A stretch of 15,239 nt of DNA. Origin: CAXBMB01 sp963976695 (lineage in GTDB: Bacteria > Pseudomonadota > Alphaproteobacteria > Kiloniellales > DSM-21159). The number at the start of each line of letters is the position of its first letter. Position 1 is the stretch's first letter. Under the pieces are notes generated by a model. The model saw only the letters and a program-made list of their open reading frames with translations, ran no database searches and was not told the origin of the DNA. This document shows positions 13,076 to 15,239 of this stretch, piece by piece. A program made the translations under genes and the position numbers. Location: NCBI GenBank assembly GCA_963976695.1, contig CAXBMB010000084.1:1-15239 (forward strand). The letters run 5' to 3'.

Positions 13076-14026
13076 ATGAGCAAGCTTAAGATTGGTACGC
13101 GGGGATCCCCCCTGGCCCTGGCCCAGGCCCATGAGGTCCGCGCGCGCTTGCAAGCCGCCCACCCGACGCTCGGGCAAGAAGGCGCGATCGAGATCGTCGT
13201 CATCAAGACCACTGGCGACATGATCCAGGACCGTCCGCTGACCGCCATCGGCGGCAAGGGCCTCTTCACCAAGGAAATCGAAGAGGCGCTGCTCGACGGC
13301 GGCATCGATCTGGCGGTTCACTCGATGAAGGACGTGCCGACCGAACAGCCCGCCGGCCTGGAAATTTCGGTGATCCTGCCCCGGGAAGACCCGCGCGACG
13401 CGCTGTTTTCCAAGCATGGCCCGGCGCTGACCGACCTGCCCCAGGGCGCGGTGGTTGGCTCGGCCTCCCTGCGCCGTCAGGCGCAAATCCTGATCATCCG
13501 CCCCGATCTCAAGGTGGTTTCGATCCGCGGCAATGTGCAGACCCGGCTGCGTAAATTGGCCGAGGGCGCGGTTGACGCCACCCTGCTGGCGGTCGCCGGC
13601 CTCAATCGCCTGGGCCAAAGCGACAAAATAACCGGATACCTTTCCACCGACGCGATGCTGCCGGCGGTCGCGCAGGCGGCCATTGGCCTGGAAACCCGGA
13701 TCGGCGATTCCGCCACCCTGGCTTATGTCGACACGCTCAATTGCCCCGACAGCGCCACCCGGGTGCGGGCCGAACGCGCCTGCCTGCGCGAGTTAGAGGG
13801 GTCCTGTCGCACGCCGATCGCCGCGCTGGCCGAGCTGGATCAATCGGGGCTGCGCCTGCGGACGCTGCTCGCCGCGCCCGACGGCACGGCCCACTGGACC
13901 GACGAACGCCGGGGCCGGCCGGAGGACGCCGAGGCGCTGGGCACCGCCGCAGGCAAGGCGCTCAAGGCGCAGGCCGGGCCGGATTTCGTCGCCAGCTTGT
14001 CGGCCACCGCCGCCCAAGACAGCTAG
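13076..14026 (+). CDS. hemC: Hydroxymethylbilane synthase (porphobilinogen deaminase)
   Basis: The 316-aa cytoplasmic enzyme condenses four porphobilinogen molecules into hydroxymethylbilane. It has KIGTRGSPLALAQA (5-18), the GGKGLFTKEIE loop (59-69), catalytic D86 in VHSMKDVPT, the cofactor- and substrate-binding arginines R133/R134 (GSASLRRQAQ) and R151 (SIRGNVQTRL), and the dipyrromethane-cofactor cysteine C244 in EGSCRTPIAA. Length is normal (about 310). ATG 13076 follows AAGGAA (13064-13069) by 6 nt. The product is the direct substrate of HemD, encoded 27 bp downstream, so the two are almost certainly co-transcribed. Confidence 0.98.
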   Translation: MSKLKIGTRGSPLALAQAHEVRARLQAAHPTLGQEGAIEIVVIKTTGDMIQDRPLTAIGGKGLFTKEIEEALLDGGIDLAVHSMKDVPTEQPAGLEISVILPREDPRDALFSKHGPALTDLPQGAVVGSASLRRQAQILIIRPDLKVVSIRGNVQTRLRKLAEGAVDATLLAVAGLNRLGQSDKITGYLSTDAMLPAVAQAAIGLETRIGDSATLAYVDTLNCPDSATRVRAERACLRELEGSCRTPIAALAELDQSGLRLRTLLAAPDGTAHWTDERRGRPEDAEALGTAAGKALKAQAGPDFVASLSATAAQDS

Positions 14027-14053
14027 CGCCGGAACAGGAAACGGGAGCCCGCC

Positions 14054-14785
14054 ATGCACCTCTGGGTGACGCGACCGAACAGCGATGCGGCGGCCACCGC
14101 GCGGCAGCTCGCCGCCGCCAGCCACCAGGTTCTGGTGGCGCCGCTTCTGACCATCCAGCCGCTGCCGCTGCCGCCGCTGGCGCTGCGCGATTTCGACGGC
14201 GTTATCATCACCTCGCGCAACGGGGCGCGACGGCTGATCGCCCTGAGCAGCGAACGGCGGCTGCCGGTCTATGCCGTCGGCGCGGCCACCGGCGAGCTGC
14301 TGCGCCAGGCCGGCTTTGAAACGGTTCGCGCGGCTGAGGGCGACCTGGCGAGCCTGAGACAGCTCCTGCGCCGCGAACTGCCGCCCGGCGGGGGGCATCT
14401 GCTGCACCTCTGCGGCCGCCACCGGGCCGGCGACCCGGCGGCCGGCTTGACCGGCCTGGGCTACAGCGTCACGCCGTTGGAAGCTTATGACAGCCAGTTG
14501 GTCGAAAGCTTGCCGCCAACTGTACGTACGTCTATTGCAAAGTCCCAGCTTGACGGCGTACTCTTGTTTTCGCCACGCACGGCCAAAAGCTTGACCCTGG
14601 CCATGGAAAAGTCCGAGCTAAGCTCCCAGTGCCGTAAAATGGTCGCTTTTTGCCTTTCTGACAAGGTGGCCCAGGTTGTACGTTTGTTGCCTTGGCGGCA
14701 GGTAATCGTCGCCCGCGCGCCCGAACAAGACAGCCTGCTGGCGGCGGTGGCGCGTTTCGCCGCGCAACAGGCCAAGCCGGACTAG
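14054..14785 (+). CDS. hemD: Uroporphyrinogen-III synthase
   Basis: The 243-aa protein cyclises hydroxymethylbilane to uroporphyrinogen III with inversion of ring D. This family diverges strongly; support comes from VTRP at the N-terminus (5-8), the VIITSRNGARRL segment (50-61), VGAATGELLRQAGF (75-88), LCGRHRAGD (118-126), YDSQLVESLP (144-153), FSPRTAKSL (172-180), FCLSDKVAQ (199-207) and position directly after hemC. ATG 14054 has GGGAG 7 nt upstream. Codons from about 14517 to 14695 switch to forms rare elsewhere in the window (GTA, CGT, TCT, CTA, TTG, CCT), and the local GC content drops noticeably; the reading frame and motifs are intact through it. Confidence 0.93.
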   Translation: MHLWVTRPNSDAAATARQLAAASHQVLVAPLLTIQPLPLPPLALRDFDGVIITSRNGARRLIALSSERRLPVYAVGAATGELLRQAGFETVRAAEGDLASLRQLLRRELPPGGGHLLHLCGRHRAGDPAAGLTGLGYSVTPLEAYDSQLVESLPPTVRTSIAKSQLDGVLLFSPRTAKSLTLAMEKSELSSQCRKMVAFCLSDKVAQVVRLLPWRQVIVARAPEQDSLLAAVARFAAQQAKPD

Positions 14786-14790
14786 CCGCC

Positions 14791-14874
14791 CCGGCCGTAT
14801 CGCGCGGCCGGATTGCCCACCCCGGGGGCTTGCGTCGGGCGCAAGCGATCCCACTTCTGATGCGGGATTGCCCT
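14791..14874. terminator. Three successive hairpins after hemD
   Basis: CCGGCCG/CGGCCGG (14791-14797, 14805-14811) begins 5 bp after the hemD stop. GCTTGCG/CGCAAGC (14828-14834, 14840-14846) follows, and then a weaker ATCCC/GGGAT pair (starting 14848 and ending near 14874). None has a U-tract. Position suggests termination, attenuation or 3'-end protection between hemD and the mitofilin-like gene. Confidence 0.45.
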
Positions 14875-14926
14875 GCCGGCGCTGTCCCGTCACGATCCTC
14901 TTGCCCCAGCCCGACGATTGGGATGG

Positions 14927-14946
14927 TCAGGCAAGACTCAGGCAAG
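14927..14946. repeat. Short direct repeat TCAGGCAAG, 11-bp period
   Basis: TCAGGCAAG occurs at 14927-14935 and 14938-14946, about one helical turn apart. It lies in the 260-bp gap before the mitofilin-like gene. It could be a protein site or chance. Confidence 0.35.
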
Positions 14947-15045
14947 GCTGCGGTGCGCGCGGCCGGAGCGGCGAGAGCAAAGAGAGCGACCCGCCCGGCA
15001 TTTTGGGCCGACCCGCAAGGCGTTGGCTGTTAAGGGATAGATTTC

Positions 15046-15239
15046 ATGGCGGACAACGACAAGAAGAAGACCACGCACGCCCCTGCCGCGGGCGACCGGG
15101 CTGTCGATGACGCGCCCAACGCCCAAACAGACCCCAGCCAAACCCCGGACCCGACCCCAAATCCAACCGCCAATTCAACCGCCGCGACCGACGCCGACTC
15201 AGCTGGTGAATCTGCTGGTGAATCTGCGGCGGAAAAGGT
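15046..15239 (+). CDS. Mitofilin-like (COG4223-type) protein, N-terminus only
   Basis: ATG 15046 follows AAGGGA by 9 nt and the frame is open to the window edge (64 codons). The visible part starts MADNDKKK and is then a disordered stretch rich in Pro, Thr, Ala, Asp and Asn, with an AGES AGES duplication encoded by a 12-bp tandem repeat at 15202-15225. No membrane segment is yet reached. Alphaproteobacteria commonly have a mitofilin/Mic60-related inner-membrane protein with a long low-complexity cytoplasmic N-terminus directly after hemD; this identity rests on that context and composition, not on a recognised domain. Mic60 relatives shape intracytoplasmic membranes. Confidence 0.65.
   Translation, partial: MADNDKKKTTHAPAAGDRAVDDAPNAQTDPSQTPDPTPNPTANSTAATDADSAGESAGESAAEK

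Noticed and set aside
1..15239. tRNA, rRNA, transposase or phage gene
   Set aside because: I looked for conserved tRNA arms, rRNA segments and transposase or integrase motifs and saw none; this was by eye, without covariance-model search.

Overview
The window looks like chromosomal core DNA of a GC-rich alphaproteobacterium, most likely Rhodospirillales or a close relative. The reasons are the gene content and order (tsaD/gpsA/YciI on one strand, hemC/hemD and then a low-complexity start that looks like the alphaproteobacterial mitofilin-like gene on the other), the G/C-ending codons, and SD-led ATG starts. I see no transposase, phage gene, CRISPR array, tRNA or rRNA. This is inference from recognised protein families; no search was run.

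Layout. 1-253: in-frame 15-bp repeats of uncertain coding status, then a striking array of three direct repeats at a 20-bp period, immediately upstream of a MocR/PdxR-type regulator (254-1864, +). This faces acs (acetyl-CoA synthetase, 1972-3912, -), with a GC hairpin between the convergent ends. The 679 bp upstream of acs hold its leader, which contains two mutually exclusive stem-loops just before the SD, a possible promoter, and the upstream region of a REC-HPt response regulator (4592-5593, +). A GC hairpin then separates that regulator from a leftward pair, EVE-domain protein (6037-6450) and Rieske ferredoxin (5628-5987). A rightward pair follows: an MFS transporter (6732-7967, probable TTG start) and a creatininase-family hydrolase (8186-8932).

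Leftward genes come next: YciI-like protein (9079-9357), gpsA (9583-10596) and tsaD (10682-11728). tsaD and gpsA probably share a transcript; gpsA and YciI are separated by a terminator-like hairpin. Divergent from tsaD is a predicted exported alpha/beta hydrolase (11986-12888, +), followed by hemC (13076-14026), hemD (14054-14785) and the start of a mitofilin-like gene (15046 to the window edge).

How the genes fit together: acs activates acetate to acetyl-CoA. hemC and hemD perform successive steps from porphobilinogen to uroporphyrinogen III. gpsA supplies glycerol-3-phosphate for phospholipids, and tsaD makes the t6A tRNA modification. The MFS transporter and creatininase-family enzyme may handle one small molecule, but nothing in the sequence identifies it. 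I did not find a convincing new multi-gene system. The most interesting signals are regulatory: the three-repeat MocR operator candidate, the acs leader switch, the ATGA-linked mini-ORFs before gpsA, and an AT-richer patch with unusual codons inside hemD.
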